A stretch of DNA of 64,000 bases from Paenibacillus sp. V4I7 (GTDB lineage: Bacteria; Bacillota; Bacilli; Paenibacillales; NBRC-103111): positions 7,362,001 to 7,426,000 of the forward strand of contig NZ_JAUSZD010000002.1 in the NCBI RefSeq assembly GCF_030817275.1, read 5' to 3'. The notes under the pieces were generated by a model. That model did no database searches. It worked only from the letters and a program-made list of their open reading frames with translations, and was not told where the DNA came from. The position numbers and the translations under genes are program-made. This document shows positions 51,553-59,840 of the stretch, in pieces. Each line of letters begins with the position of its first letter. Position 1 is the stretch's first letter.

Positions 51553-51886
51553 CGAATTACCTCCTCAGTGAATCTGTAGGTAGAATGTTCTTACCCATTC
51601 ATTGTATAGAAGAAACAGTGAAAAACAAAGTTTGGACTCTGCTAAGGAATGACGACAGCTCCTGCCTTGGTCTCTTGGCGGACGAAAGGCCGATCTCCCA
51701 GCCAGTAGATAGTCCCATTCTGCGTTACAAAATGATGAAAAAAGTAAGCTCTTCCTTCAATTGGGAAATGATAATAAGATGAAGTTATATCAAGAAAAGT
51801 TGTATATAAATTGAAAGAGGACTAGAAGATCTGACATACTCGGACTGGAACCAGCTAGGTACATAACCAATTAGGAGGGAAGCAGC
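51553..51886. other. Intergenic region without recognised gene
   Basis: This 334-base gap separates the divergent dehydrogenase and VOC genes. A frame of about 65 codons (51585-51782) is open but lacks a ribosome site and any recognisable motif, so I do not call it. Both promoters must lie here. Confidence 0.5.
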
Positions 51887-52282
51887 ATGGCAACGTTAAC
51901 TCCATACATTTACAGCAGTGATGCAAGAAAACAAGCTGACTTTTACGTGAAGGCGCTAGGCGGGGAAATAGTTAGCCTACGTACGTTCGCAGATATGCCG
52001 GATGTGGATGAGTCGATCAAGAATCGCGTCATGCATCTAGAGCTGCAGGCTATTGGCCTTCGTTTCTTCATGGCTGATTCAGGTAAGGATACGGTGGATA
52101 GAGGCCAAGGACTTGATTTGACGCTGGAATTTAAGAGCGAAGAAGAAGCGCGCCGTATATTTGATGGACTATCTGTGGGTGGCGTTGTGAAAATGCCTTT
52201 CGAACGCATGTTCTGGGGGACGGTGTTCGGTCGTCTGGAAGATCCTTTCGGTGTGATCTGGCAGATAGCAACTGAATCGTAA
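51887..52282 (+). CDS. PhnB-like VOC superfamily protein
   Basis: A 131-residue protein with AGGAGGGAAGC upstream. It starts TLTPYIYSSDARKQADFYVKALGGEIVS, the PhnB/glyoxalase pattern, and ends FERMFWGTVFGRLEDPFGVIWQIATES, characteristic of the DUF1326/PhnB-like subgroup that contains the W-G-x-x-x-G-x-x-x-D-P-F-G-x-x-W motif. Function is unknown; some relatives bind small aromatic or phosphonate ligands. Confidence 0.88.
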   Translation: MATLTPYIYSSDARKQADFYVKALGGEIVSLRTFADMPDVDESIKNRVMHLELQAIGLRFFMADSGKDTVDRGQGLDLTLEFKSEEEARRIFDGLSVGGVVKMPFERMFWGTVFGRLEDPFGVIWQIATES

Positions 52283-52306
52283 TCATCCCATGAAAACGAT
52301 GCCAAA

Positions 52307-52423
52307 TAGGCAGGGGTACACCGTTGGGCAGACGGCGAAAATATGTCAGACCTCGATCCGACGCCGCTGTGTACAGCACTTACCGAAACAGTAGCTTACT
52401 ATCGCGAGAGCGCAAAGAAATAG
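52307..52423 (+). pseudogene. Possible gene remnant downstream of VOC gene
   Basis: A short frame reads VHRWADGENMSDLDPTPLC then TALTETVAYYRESAKK and a stop. The end looks like the C-terminus of an NAD-dependent epimerase-type protein (xTVAYYRES). No start or preceding domain is found, so it may be a decayed gene tail. Low confidence. Confidence 0.25.
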
Positions 52424-52556
52424 GAGGCTGCTTCTCCGCCTGAGGGCCGATGGGATCTTGTTTATATTCCGTTTAAAATAGAAGTGTATGATACCTAGGT
52501 AAGGAATCATACCAGAGAGACGGATGAACATCCAATCGGTAAAGGAGTAGAGATAG

Positions 52557-54371
52557 ATGGCAACTACAAGGAAAGAAGAGCCTAAGGTTAAGAGCAACTG
52601 GCGCGGATTCGCTCGGTTGCTCGCACAAGCTAACCCGCCTAAGCTCGTATTAAGCATAGCATTAGGGTTAAGCATTATTTCAACATTGGTGGGATTGGTG
52701 ATCCCGCTGTTTACGAAGAATGTCGTCGATAGCTTCTCGATTAGTTCCCTGAATTGGGCACAAATTAGCGGTATGGCCATCGCTTTTGTTGCATCGGCTG
52801 TAGCTGCCGGGATTTCGGTGTACTTACTGAACTTTGCGGGACAGCGCGTTGTGGCAGGCATTCGGGATCGTTTGTGGAAGAAGCTGCTCGTGCTGCCGAT
52901 TAGCTACTATGATAGCCATCAGACGGGAGATACCATCTCTCGGATGACGAATGATACGGCGGTCATTAAGGGACTCATTGCCGAGCATATGGCGGGTTTC
53001 GTCACGGGGATCATCTCGATCATTGGATCTATTGTCGTTCTTCTATTTATGGATTGGAAAATGACGCTCATCATGTTCAGCGTATTCCCGATAGCCTTCG
53101 TCATTCTTTTTCCGCTGGGGCGGCAAATGTACAAAATATCCAAAGGCATGCAAGCCGAGACAGCTGGTTTCACCTCCGTGCTGAATCGAGTGCTATCGGA
53201 AATGCGCTTAGTAAAGGCAGCCAATGCCGAGCCAGTTGAGTATAAAGAAGGTGCTGCAGGGATTCAAAGGCTTTTCAAATTCGGGCTTAAAGAGGGCCGA
53301 ATTCAAGCATTAATGGCACCGCTGGTCACCTTTGTCATGCTAATGCTGTTTGTCGTGCTTTTCGGGTATGGCGGCATGCAGGTTGCCTCCGGGGCTATTT
53401 CAGCTGGTCAGCTCGTTGCCTTCATGCTCTATTTGTTCCAAATTGTAGCGCCGATTACGCAAATTACACAGTTTTTCAATCAGGTACAGAAGGCGATGGG
53501 GGCGACCGATACGATCCTCAAGGTACTCGACTACGAAGAAGAGAATCCGCATGCTGGAGTACACGTCACGAATGCTTCGCAGTCGATTCACTTCGATCAG
53601 GTATCTTTCAGCTACAAAGAAGGGGAGTCTGTTCTGAAAAATGTCAGCTTCACCATGGAAGCAGGCAAAGTAACGGCAATTGTAGGACCGAGCGGGAGCG
53701 GTAAGACGACGATGTTCTCTCTTTTGGAAAGATTTTATACGCCGCAAAAAGGTTCAGTCGCGTTGGGGGCTGACCGAATTGATCAATTCTCGCTCATCTC
53801 TTGGAGGAGTCAGATTGGCTATGTTTCGCAGGAGAGCCCGCTGATTGCAGGCACGATTCGGGACAATATCTGTTACGGTTTGCAGCATGAAGTGACGCTG
53901 GAGGAGCTGAAGCGGGCTTCACAGATGGCATATGCCGATGACTTTATCGAGGACCTTCCGCAGAAGTATGAGACCGAGGTCGGTGAACGCGGCATCAAGC
54001 TGTCAGGTGGACAACGGCAGCGGATCGCCATTGCGCGAGCCCTGCTGCGGGATCCGAAGATATTGATGCTGGACGAAGCGACATCGAGTCTGGACAGTAA
54101 ATCGGAGGTCGTTGTACAGCAAGCGCTGCAAAATTTGATGCAAGGACGCACTACGCTGGTGATTGCGCATCGCTTATCGACGGTAGTAGATGCCGACCAA
54201 ATTATCTTTCTGGACAAAGGCGTCGTGACGGGCAGTGGGACACACAAGCAGTTGCTGGAGTCCCATGAGATGTACCGCGAGTTTGCTACGCAGCAGCTGC
54301 AGCTGCAAGTGCAGACGTCTTTAGATCACTCGCAGTTGGCATCCGTGTCATCTACCGAGGTTCATTCCTAA
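52557..54371 (+). CDS. ABC multidrug exporter, fused permease-ATPase (BmrA-like)
   Basis: A 604-residue half-transporter that would dimerise. Residues 1-340 contain six transmembrane helices of the type I exporter fold (QTGDTISRMTNDTAVIK in the first intracellular loop). The ATPase has Walker A GPSGSGKTT, Q-loop YVSQES, signature LSGGQRQRIA, Walker B ILMLDEATSSLD and H-loop IAHRLS. AAAGGAG precedes the ATG. It is close to BmrA/LmrA drug exporters; the natural substrate is unknown. A terminator follows. Confidence 0.92.
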   Translation: MATTRKEEPKVKSNWRGFARLLAQANPPKLVLSIALGLSIISTLVGLVIPLFTKNVVDSFSISSLNWAQISGMAIAFVASAVAAGISVYLLNFAGQRVVAGIRDRLWKKLLVLPISYYDSHQTGDTISRMTNDTAVIKGLIAEHMAGFVTGIISIIGSIVVLLFMDWKMTLIMFSVFPIAFVILFPLGRQMYKISKGMQAETAGFTSVLNRVLSEMRLVKAANAEPVEYKEGAAGIQRLFKFGLKEGRIQALMAPLVTFVMLMLFVVLFGYGGMQVASGAISAGQLVAFMLYLFQIVAPITQITQFFNQVQKAMGATDTILKVLDYEEENPHAGVHVTNASQSIHFDQVSFSYKEGESVLKNVSFTMEAGKVTAIVGPSGSGKTTMFSLLERFYTPQKGSVALGADRIDQFSLISWRSQIGYVSQESPLIAGTIRDNICYGLQHEVTLEELKRASQMAYADDFIEDLPQKYETEVGERGIKLSGGQRQRIAIARALLRDPKILMLDEATSSLDSKSEVVVQQALQNLMQGRTTLVIAHRLSTVVDADQIIFLDKGVVTGSGTHKQLLESHEMYREFATQQLQLQVQTSLDHSQLASVSSTEVHS

Positions 54372-54394
54372 AATAGGAAAGCTGGTAGTAGGCG

Positions 54395-54440
54395 AAAAGC
54401 GTTTCAAGCCCTTAACTTCGGGGTTTGAAACGCTTTTTTT
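54395..54440 (+). terminator. Terminator of ABC exporter gene
   Basis: AAAGCGTTTCAAGCCC and GGGGTTTGAAACGCTTT arms, 8-base loop, seven T. Confidence 0.92.
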
Positions 54441-54476
54441 AATGCTATTCCCACCCTCAATGGCTATTTTGCAAGC

Positions 54477-54615
54477 TGTTGTTGCAGTTTGTACAACAAT
54501 TCTGATCCATTTGTGGCAAATATGCCTATATGGGATCCCGATTGTTGTAGATTTTACAACATTGAAGCGAGAGAAGCAGGATATAGGTAGCAATTGCTGC
54601 ACTTCCTACAACATC
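54477..54615. repeat. Intergenic array of palindromic repeats (TTGTTGYAG type)
   Basis: Three elements start at 54479, 54542 and 54594 with TTGYTGYAS and each has a matching ACAACA arm (for example TTGTTGTAGATTTTACAACA). Distances are 63 and 52, the same as in the 48440-48635 array although the stems differ in sequence. The rest of the 54372-54674 gap holds only the exporter terminator. Confidence 0.65.
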
Positions 54616-54674
54616 AATACACTGTGAGTAAGGAGTCCTTATTAAATTCACCGGTTCACTTTAAGGAGAGAGGT

Positions 54675-55286
54675 TCAAGCTCTAAGATTATCTCTCATAA
54701 GAGAGGCAATTTTACGTTCATCTTCACCAGCCATTGTTTCTAATCGTTTTATAACAAGCTCTTGTCGTTCTGCTGGCTGGTTTTGACTCAATTTTGCCTT
54801 ACCTTCGATGCGAGTAATTCTGATTCTAAATCCTTGTATACCTTTACTCAGACCTGCTAAGTAACTAGCATCTACTTGGTCTAATTGATAGGAACTGCCC
54901 GGTTCTTCATATTTTAAAACCAAATCAGTTAACGAGCTCATCACTTCTTTTACATCGTCTACAAGCTCAACCTGGCCATATACATGAACAGCTGCATAAT
55001 TCCAAGTGGGAACTGTAGTGGGTGTCTCATACCAAGAGGGAGAGATATAGCAATGCGGACCATGAAAAATCGCTAAGACTTCCTGCTTTTCGATATCTTT
55101 CCATTGCGGATTAGGGCGTGCAAAATGTCCAAATAAGTATTCTCTATTCTTATCCAATGATAAGGGGAGGTGAGTTGCGAATGGACCGCCTTGATGAAGA
55201 GAAATCAGTGTAGCAAAGCTATTTTGCTCGATAATATCGTAAGTAATTAAGTCATCATTTATTTCGAAGTGTGATGGAATGTACAT
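54675..55286 (-). CDS. paiB: PaiB family FMN-binding negative transcriptional regulator
   Basis: A 203-residue protein of the split-barrel flavin-binding fold. It starts MYIPSHFEINDDL and has FATLISLHQGGPFATHLPLSL, HFARPNPQWKDI, AIFHGPHCYISPSWY and VPTWNYAAVHVYG, all diagnostic of PaiB. It ends KRLETMAGEDERKIASLMRDN. In B. subtilis, paiB with paiA affects protease and sporulation genes; here no paiA (polyamine acetyltransferase) gene is adjacent. AGGTGA precedes the ATG. Confidence 0.92.
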   Translation of the reverse strand: MYIPSHFEINDDLITYDIIEQNSFATLISLHQGGPFATHLPLSLDKNREYLFGHFARPNPQWKDIEKQEVLAIFHGPHCYISPSWYETPTTVPTWNYAAVHVYGQVELVDDVKEVMSSLTDLVLKYEEPGSSYQLDQVDASYLAGLSKGIQGFRIRITRIEGKAKLSQNQPAERQELVIKRLETMAGEDERKIASLMRDNLRA

Positions 55287-55492
55287 ATATATTCACCTGC
55301 CTAATTGGTTTTAATAAATTATAGCCATTCAAATGGCTTAGAAGAAGTGCCAATTTATAATAAATCGATTGGACCAATGATGTTGTCAGCTGCATTTTAT
55401 AAGAAAAGGTCACAAGGAGGAGGCGATCTCGTGTCGAATATGTATGATAAAATCTTGTATCACTGTGACCTGTTGGGAGGTCTGGAAGAAAG

Positions 55493-56479
55493 ATGGATAA
55501 GGTGCGATGGGGCATTATTGGTTGTGGGGATGTGACTGAGGTCAAGAGCGGTCCTGCTTTACAAAAGGCGGAGGGCTCGGAGCTTGTCGCTGTAATGCGA
55601 AGAGATGGAGCGCTAGCTGAGGATTACGCCAAAAGGCACGGAGTTGCTGCTTGGTACGATGATGCGGAAGCGCTGGTCAACGATCCGGATGTCAATGCGA
55701 TCTATGTGGCGACACCACCAGGTTTTCATCGAGAATATGCGCTGCTGGCAGCACGGGCGGGGAAGCCTGTTTATGTAGAAAAGCCGATGGCAAGGAATCA
55801 TGCGGAATGTTTGGAAATGATAGCTGCTTGCGAAGAAGCAAAGGTACCTTTATTCGTGGCCTATTATCGCAGAGGCTTGCCGAAATTTGTTGAGATCAAG
55901 AGATTGATTGACAGCGGTATCCTTGGTGAGGTTCGATTTGTGCAGACGACTTTTCTCCAAACCATGAGGGAAGATGATGGACAGGAGCAGCCGTGGCGGA
56001 TACGGCCGGAGCTTTCCGGAGGCGGTTTATTCGTTGATTTGGCGAGTCATACGCTGGATGTTCTTGATTATTTACTTGGCCCAATCGGCGAAGTGAAAGG
56101 TTTTGCCAGAAATCAGTCGGGGCAGTATCAAGTTGAAGATATCGTGACAACGACCTATGCATTTGAGTCTGGTGTTATGGGTACTGGGATTTGGAGTTTC
56201 AATGCTTTCAAGCGCAGCGACGTAACTGAAATTACTGGGAATCTTGGTAAAATTGCATTTTCGACGTTTAGCGATGATATTCGCTTGGTGATGGCAGATG
56301 GTCAGATCGAGGAGTATGCTATTCCGTATCCGGATCATGTTCAACAGCCTCTTATTCAATCGGTGGTTGACGAGCTGCGTGGTATTGGTACAAGTCCTAG
56401 TACCGGTCGGACTGCAGCGCGAACGAATCGGGTGATGGATGAATTGCTTCGTGATTTTTATGTTCATCAGCAGTCCTGA
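55493..56479 (+). CDS. Gfo/Idh/MocA family oxidoreductase
   Basis: A 328-residue NAD(P)-dependent sugar-type dehydrogenase. Rossmann motif GIIGCGDVTEVKSGPA, then VATPPGFHREYALLAARAGK, and the catalytic-region EKPMARNHAEC. The C-terminal beta-sheet domain has GGGLFVDLASHTLDVLDYLLG. Substrates in this family include inositols, xylose and other sugars; none can be assigned. GGAAGAAAG is the nearest ribosome site. The gene is monocistronic and divergent from paiB. Confidence 0.9.
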   Translation: MDKVRWGIIGCGDVTEVKSGPALQKAEGSELVAVMRRDGALAEDYAKRHGVAAWYDDAEALVNDPDVNAIYVATPPGFHREYALLAARAGKPVYVEKPMARNHAECLEMIAACEEAKVPLFVAYYRRGLPKFVEIKRLIDSGILGEVRFVQTTFLQTMREDDGQEQPWRIRPELSGGGLFVDLASHTLDVLDYLLGPIGEVKGFARNQSGQYQVEDIVTTTYAFESGVMGTGIWSFNAFKRSDVTEITGNLGKIAFSTFSDDIRLVMADGQIEEYAIPYPDHVQQPLIQSVVDELRGIGTSPSTGRTAARTNRVMDELLRDFYVHQQS

Positions 56480-56529
56480 GCAATCTTCTCCAGATCTTTA
56501 CAGAAAACATATAAATACGGATAAAACAA

Positions 56530-56585
56530 TTGACGGAAACCCAAGAGCCCTTTAAACTATGGTTAATTAATATGGAGCCTTGGGT
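56530..56585 (+). promoter_or_regulatory. Promoter of TrpX-like operon with flanking inverted repeat
   Basis: TTGACG (56530-56535), 17-base spacer and TAAACT (56553-56558). ACCCAAG (56539-56545) and CTTGGGT (56579-56585) form an inverted repeat enclosing the -10 and start, a possible operator. No T-box sequence is present. Confidence 0.5.
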
Positions 56586-56679
56586 ATTTCATATCCTCAA
56601 ACTTTGTCCCGCAAAAGCGTTAAAGTGGTGAGTGAGCAATGAGTCCAAGCGATAAATGGGAACTTAGAGAGGGGTAATT

Positions 56680-57735
56680 ATGTTGAAGAAGAAAGCACTC
56701 GTATCATTCGTTTTATCAGCAGCTCTTATGGTCGTAGCAGGTTGTGGGCAGAAGGCAGCTCCGGCTCCGGCAGCAAGTGCTGCGGCTACAGCAACTCCGG
56801 CAGCTACGGCAGCCGCGCAAAAGTCTTATAAAGTAGCAATTTCCCAAATTGTGGAACATCCATCTCTGGATGCAACACGTCAAGGTTTCCTAGCAGCACT
56901 TAAAGAGGGCGGTATCGTAGAAGGTACCAACTTGAAAGTCGATTTCAACAATGCGCAAGGCGATCAACCGAATAACTTATCCATTGCTCAAAAAATTGCT
57001 TCCGCTGACTACGATTTGGTGCTTGGTATCGCAACACCATCCGCACAAGCTCTTGTACAGCAAGTGAAGAAATCTCCAATTCTTTTCGCAGCTGTTACTG
57101 ACCCGCTTGCAGCCAAAATTGTTAACAATGTGGACAAGCCGGGCGGTAATGTTTCCGGAGCTTCGGACACGAACCCAATGGCTGTTGCGCAATTGATGGA
57201 TTTCGTTGCTGCGAACATGCCTAAAGTGAAAACAGTTGGTCTTGTTATTAACGAAGGGGAGCCTAACGCTGTTATCATGGCCAAAAATGCAGAGCAAACC
57301 TTAACGAAACATGGTATTAAGCTCATTAAAGCGCCGGTTACTAATACATCTGAAGTAAAACAAGCTGCACAATCCCTCGTTGGCCGCGCAGATGCTTTCT
57401 TGATTACCCTTGATAACACGGTCGTTAGCGGTGTGGATGGTATCATTCAAATTGCAAACGAAAAACACATTCCGTTCTTCTCCAGTGACCGTGATACGGT
57501 GGAAAAAGGTGCTTTTGCAACAGTTGGCTTCAAATACTATGATCATGGCTACCAAGTTGGCCAAATGGCTGTCGACATTCTCAAGAATGGCAAAAAACCA
57601 GCAGATATGAAAGTAACTGTTCCTGAAAAAATGGATCTGATCTTAAACCTGAAGGCAGCAAAAGCTCAAGGCATTGATGTAACAGACGCTATGAAAAATG
57701 CAGTAAAAGATAAAGAGAAAAACATCATTCAGTAA
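56680..57735 (+). CDS. ABC transporter substrate-binding lipoprotein (PF04392/TrpX-like)
   Basis: A 351-residue periplasmic-type binding lipoprotein. Lipobox VAGC with Cys22, then an Ala/Pro/Thr linker of about 27 residues. The mature domain begins YKVAISQIVEHPSLDATRQGF, with VDFNNAQGDQPNNLSIAQ, ILFAAVTDPLAAKIV and DNTVVSGVDGIIQIANE, all typical of the family that includes TrpX-type tryptophan/tyrosine binding proteins. GAGAGGGG precedes the ATG. A hairpin near 57743-57785 separates it from the permease. Ligand probably an aromatic or purine-like compound. Confidence 0.88.
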   Translation: MLKKKALVSFVLSAALMVVAGCGQKAAPAPAASAAATATPAATAAAQKSYKVAISQIVEHPSLDATRQGFLAALKEGGIVEGTNLKVDFNNAQGDQPNNLSIAQKIASADYDLVLGIATPSAQALVQQVKKSPILFAAVTDPLAAKIVNNVDKPGGNVSGASDTNPMAVAQLMDFVAANMPKVKTVGLVINEGEPNAVIMAKNAEQTLTKHGIKLIKAPVTNTSEVKQAAQSLVGRADAFLITLDNTVVSGVDGIIQIANEKHIPFFSSDRDTVEKGAFATVGFKYYDHGYQVGQMAVDILKNGKKPADMKVTVPEKMDLILNLKAAKAQGIDVTDAMKNAVKDKEKNIIQ

Positions 57736-57743
57736 GGATTAAG

Positions 57744-57785
57744 ACACAAAAGGGGTGAACGTCGCTTTCGTTCACCCCTTTTTTT
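57744..57785 (+). terminator. Intercistronic hairpin/terminator
   Basis: AAAGGGGTGAACG pairs with CGTTCACCCCTTT around a short loop and is followed by TTTTT. It should give more binding protein than permease. Confidence 0.85.
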
Positions 57786-57805
57786 CAAAGTAGGAGGTTA
57801 TTCAC

Positions 57806-58720
57806 ATGATGGATTCAATGAATGGTGCCGTCGAGCTAGGTCTTCTCTATGCCCTGATGGCGCTTGGTGTTTATATCACGTTTCGCATTCTCGATTTCCC
57901 TGATCTTACGGTGGACGGGAGTTTTACAACAGGCGGCGCTATTGCAGCTATCATGATTGCTCATGGCTATTCGCCGCTGCTAGCTTGTTTGGCTGCTTTT
58001 GCAGGCGGGCTTGTGGCTGGAGCTTGTACAGGACTGCTCCATACGAAGGGTAAAATTAATGGGCTTTTATCAGGCATTCTCATGATGATTGCCTTGTATT
58101 CTATCAATATGCGCATTATGGGCAAACCTAACATCTCGCTTCTTGGGGTGGATACGTTGTTCACCTCGATGTCGCCGATTGCCGTTGTGCTCATTATTGT
58201 CATCGTATTCAAATTGCTGCTGGATGCGTTCCTGCATACGGATCTGGGACTTGCTCTGCGAGCAACGGGCGACAATGCGCGAATGATCCGCAGCTTCGGC
58301 GCAAATACGGACAATACCACGATTCTAGGCCTTAGCTTATCGAACGGATTAGTGGCGTTATCTGGAGCTCTCATCGCGCAGCAGTCGGGCTTTGCCGACA
58401 TCTCGATGGGGATCGGGATGATCGTCATTGGACTGGCTTCCGTTATTATTGGGGAAGCGATTTTTGGCGCTCGTACGGTTTTTCAAGCGACACTGGCTGC
58501 TGTACTAGGTTCCATCGTGTACCGTATCGTTGTCGCATTGGCACTGCGAGTCGAATGGCTAAAAGCATCAGACTTGAAGTTAATCACCGCTATTATCGTT
58601 ATTATCGCGCTCGTTCTACCTTCCGTGCAACGAGCCATTAAGCAAAAAGCAACAGCTAAACGGCGCTCAGCTGAACTTATCGCCCTTGCTGTGAAAATGA
58701 ACAAGGGAGGCGATCGTTAA
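57806..58720 (+). CDS. ABC transporter permease (TrpY/LivH-type, PF02653)
   Basis: A 304-residue inner-membrane permease with about eight helices. It starts GAVELGLLYALMALGVYITF and has RILDFPDLTVDGSFTTGGA, typical of the branched-chain-type permease family that pairs with PF04392 binding proteins. AGGAGG lies upstream of the ATG. Its stop overlaps the ATPase start by one base. Confidence 0.9.
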   Translation: MMDSMNGAVELGLLYALMALGVYITFRILDFPDLTVDGSFTTGGAIAAIMIAHGYSPLLACLAAFAGGLVAGACTGLLHTKGKINGLLSGILMMIALYSINMRIMGKPNISLLGVDTLFTSMSPIAVVLIIVIVFKLLLDAFLHTDLGLALRATGDNARMIRSFGANTDNTTILGLSLSNGLVALSGALIAQQSGFADISMGIGMIVIGLASVIIGEAIFGARTVFQATLAAVLGSIVYRIVVALALRVEWLKASDLKLITAIIVIIALVLPSVQRAIKQKATAKRRSAELIALAVKMNKGGDR

Positions 58721-59514
58721 TGCTTCAGCTCTCGAACGTTTCTAAGTTATTTAACCCCGGTTCAGCGGATGAGAAAATCGCGCTAATCGGTATTAACCTG
58801 ACCCTCAAGCCCGGTGACTTCGTCACGGTCATTGGCAGTAACGGCGCCGGTAAATCGACGCTGATGAACATCATCTCTGGCGTCATGACGCCGGATGCCG
58901 GCGAAGTGCGCATTGACGGCGAGGTGATCCACCACCTGCCGGAATACGAACGCAGCCGCTGGATCGGCCGCGTCTTTCAAGACCCCATGGCGGGGACCGC
59001 TCCTCGAATGACCATCGAGGAGAATCTCGCCATGGCGTATGCCCGCGGCAAGAAGCGCGGGCTAAGCTTCGGCGTCACCACGCGCAAGCGCGCGCTGTTC
59101 CTGGAACAGCTGCAGCGCCTCGGCATCGGCCTGGAGGGCCGTCTGCGCGCGAAGGTGGGCCTGCTCTCCGGCGGAGAGCGCCAAGCCCTCAGCTTGCTGA
59201 TGGCGACGTTCACCAAGCCGCAGATTCTGCTGCTTGATGAGCACACCGCCGCGCTGGATCCTTCGCGCGCGGAGCTCATCACACGATTGACCGAGGACAT
59301 CGTGCGCGAAATGAAGCTGACCACCTTGATGGTCACGCACAACATGGAGCAGGCGATTCGTCTCGGCAACCGCCTGATCATGATGGATAAAGGCCGCATC
59401 ATCCTTGATGTGAGCGAGGAACGGAAGAAGGTCCTCACCGTGGAGCAGCTGCTCGGTGAGTTCGAGCACATCAGCGGTAACAAGTTGTCGGATGACCGCG
59501 TGGTGCTGGGTTAA
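58720..59514 (+). CDS. ABC transporter ATP-binding protein (TrpZ-like)
   Basis: A 264-residue ATPase that completes the transporter. Walker A GSNGAGKST, Q-loop VFQDP, signature LLSGGERQALSLL, Walker B ILLLDEHTAALDP and switch His in MVTHNMEQ. The stretch from about 58850 to 59500 is clearly richer in G and C than the neighbouring permease gene, mostly at third codon positions. A terminator follows. Confidence 0.92.
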   Translation: MLQLSNVSKLFNPGSADEKIALIGINLTLKPGDFVTVIGSNGAGKSTLMNIISGVMTPDAGEVRIDGEVIHHLPEYERSRWIGRVFQDPMAGTAPRMTIEENLAMAYARGKKRGLSFGVTTRKRALFLEQLQRLGIGLEGRLRAKVGLLSGGERQALSLLMATFTKPQILLLDEHTAALDPSRAELITRLTEDIVREMKLTTLMVTHNMEQAIRLGNRLIMMDKGRIILDVSEERKKVLTVEQLLGEFEHISGNKLSDDRVVLG

Positions 59515-59519
59515 AGAAA

Positions 59520-59570
59520 GAAAAGCCTTCGGCAAAAGGGATGGATTCCCTGAGCCGAAGGCTTTTTTTT
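59520..59570 (+). terminator. Terminator of TrpXYZ-like operon
   Basis: AAAAGCCTTCGGC and GCCGAAGGCTTTT arms, 20-base loop, eight T. Confidence 0.92.
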
Positions 59571-59840
59571 ATGAAAATCGAATCATACTGGTGGAAGGAA
59601 CTTGCAGCACAGCAAATTTCTTTAACGTCATTTTTTTGCGAGACTTACGCAAAATTCACTATTTTTCGACATTTCTATAGGTTATACTAGTTCTAAAGGA
59701 CTACGTTCGGGTTGACTGTGAACGAGTAGTAGCGTCGGAGAAATTTACCGCTTTCCAAATTTAATTTAAAGGCATAAATTTATCGTACAGTACTTCGTAT
59801 TTAGGAGAAAATTATGAGCCAGTCAAGGAGTCAATGAAAC
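59571..59840 (+). promoter_or_regulatory. Leader of the exopolysaccharide operon
   Basis: No gene is seen. A -10 like TATACT lies near 59684. ACTAC-GTTC (59700-59708) pairs with GAAC-GA-GTAGT (59720-59730), forming a hairpin in a leader of about 150 nt. A ligand-binding RNA is possible, but I recognise no known class (it does not match GEMM c-di-GMP motifs). Confidence 0.35.

Noticed and set aside
51585..51782. 65-codon frame between the alcohol dehydrogenase and VOC genes
   Set aside because: No ribosome site, no motif, and it covers the region where both divergent promoters should be.
56480..56680. Trp T-box or other tRNA-sensing leader before the TrpX-like gene
   Set aside because: No AGGGTGG-type T-box sequence; the inverted repeat overlaps the promoter -10 and is more likely an operator.
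58977..59535. Two long minus-strand frames under the TrpZ-like ATPase
   Set aside because: Caused by high G+C of the plus-strand gene; Arg/Ser-rich low-complexity translations.
59571..59840. c-di-GMP (GEMM) riboswitch before the polysaccharide operon
   Set aside because: The conserved GEMM tetraloop and receptor sequences are absent.
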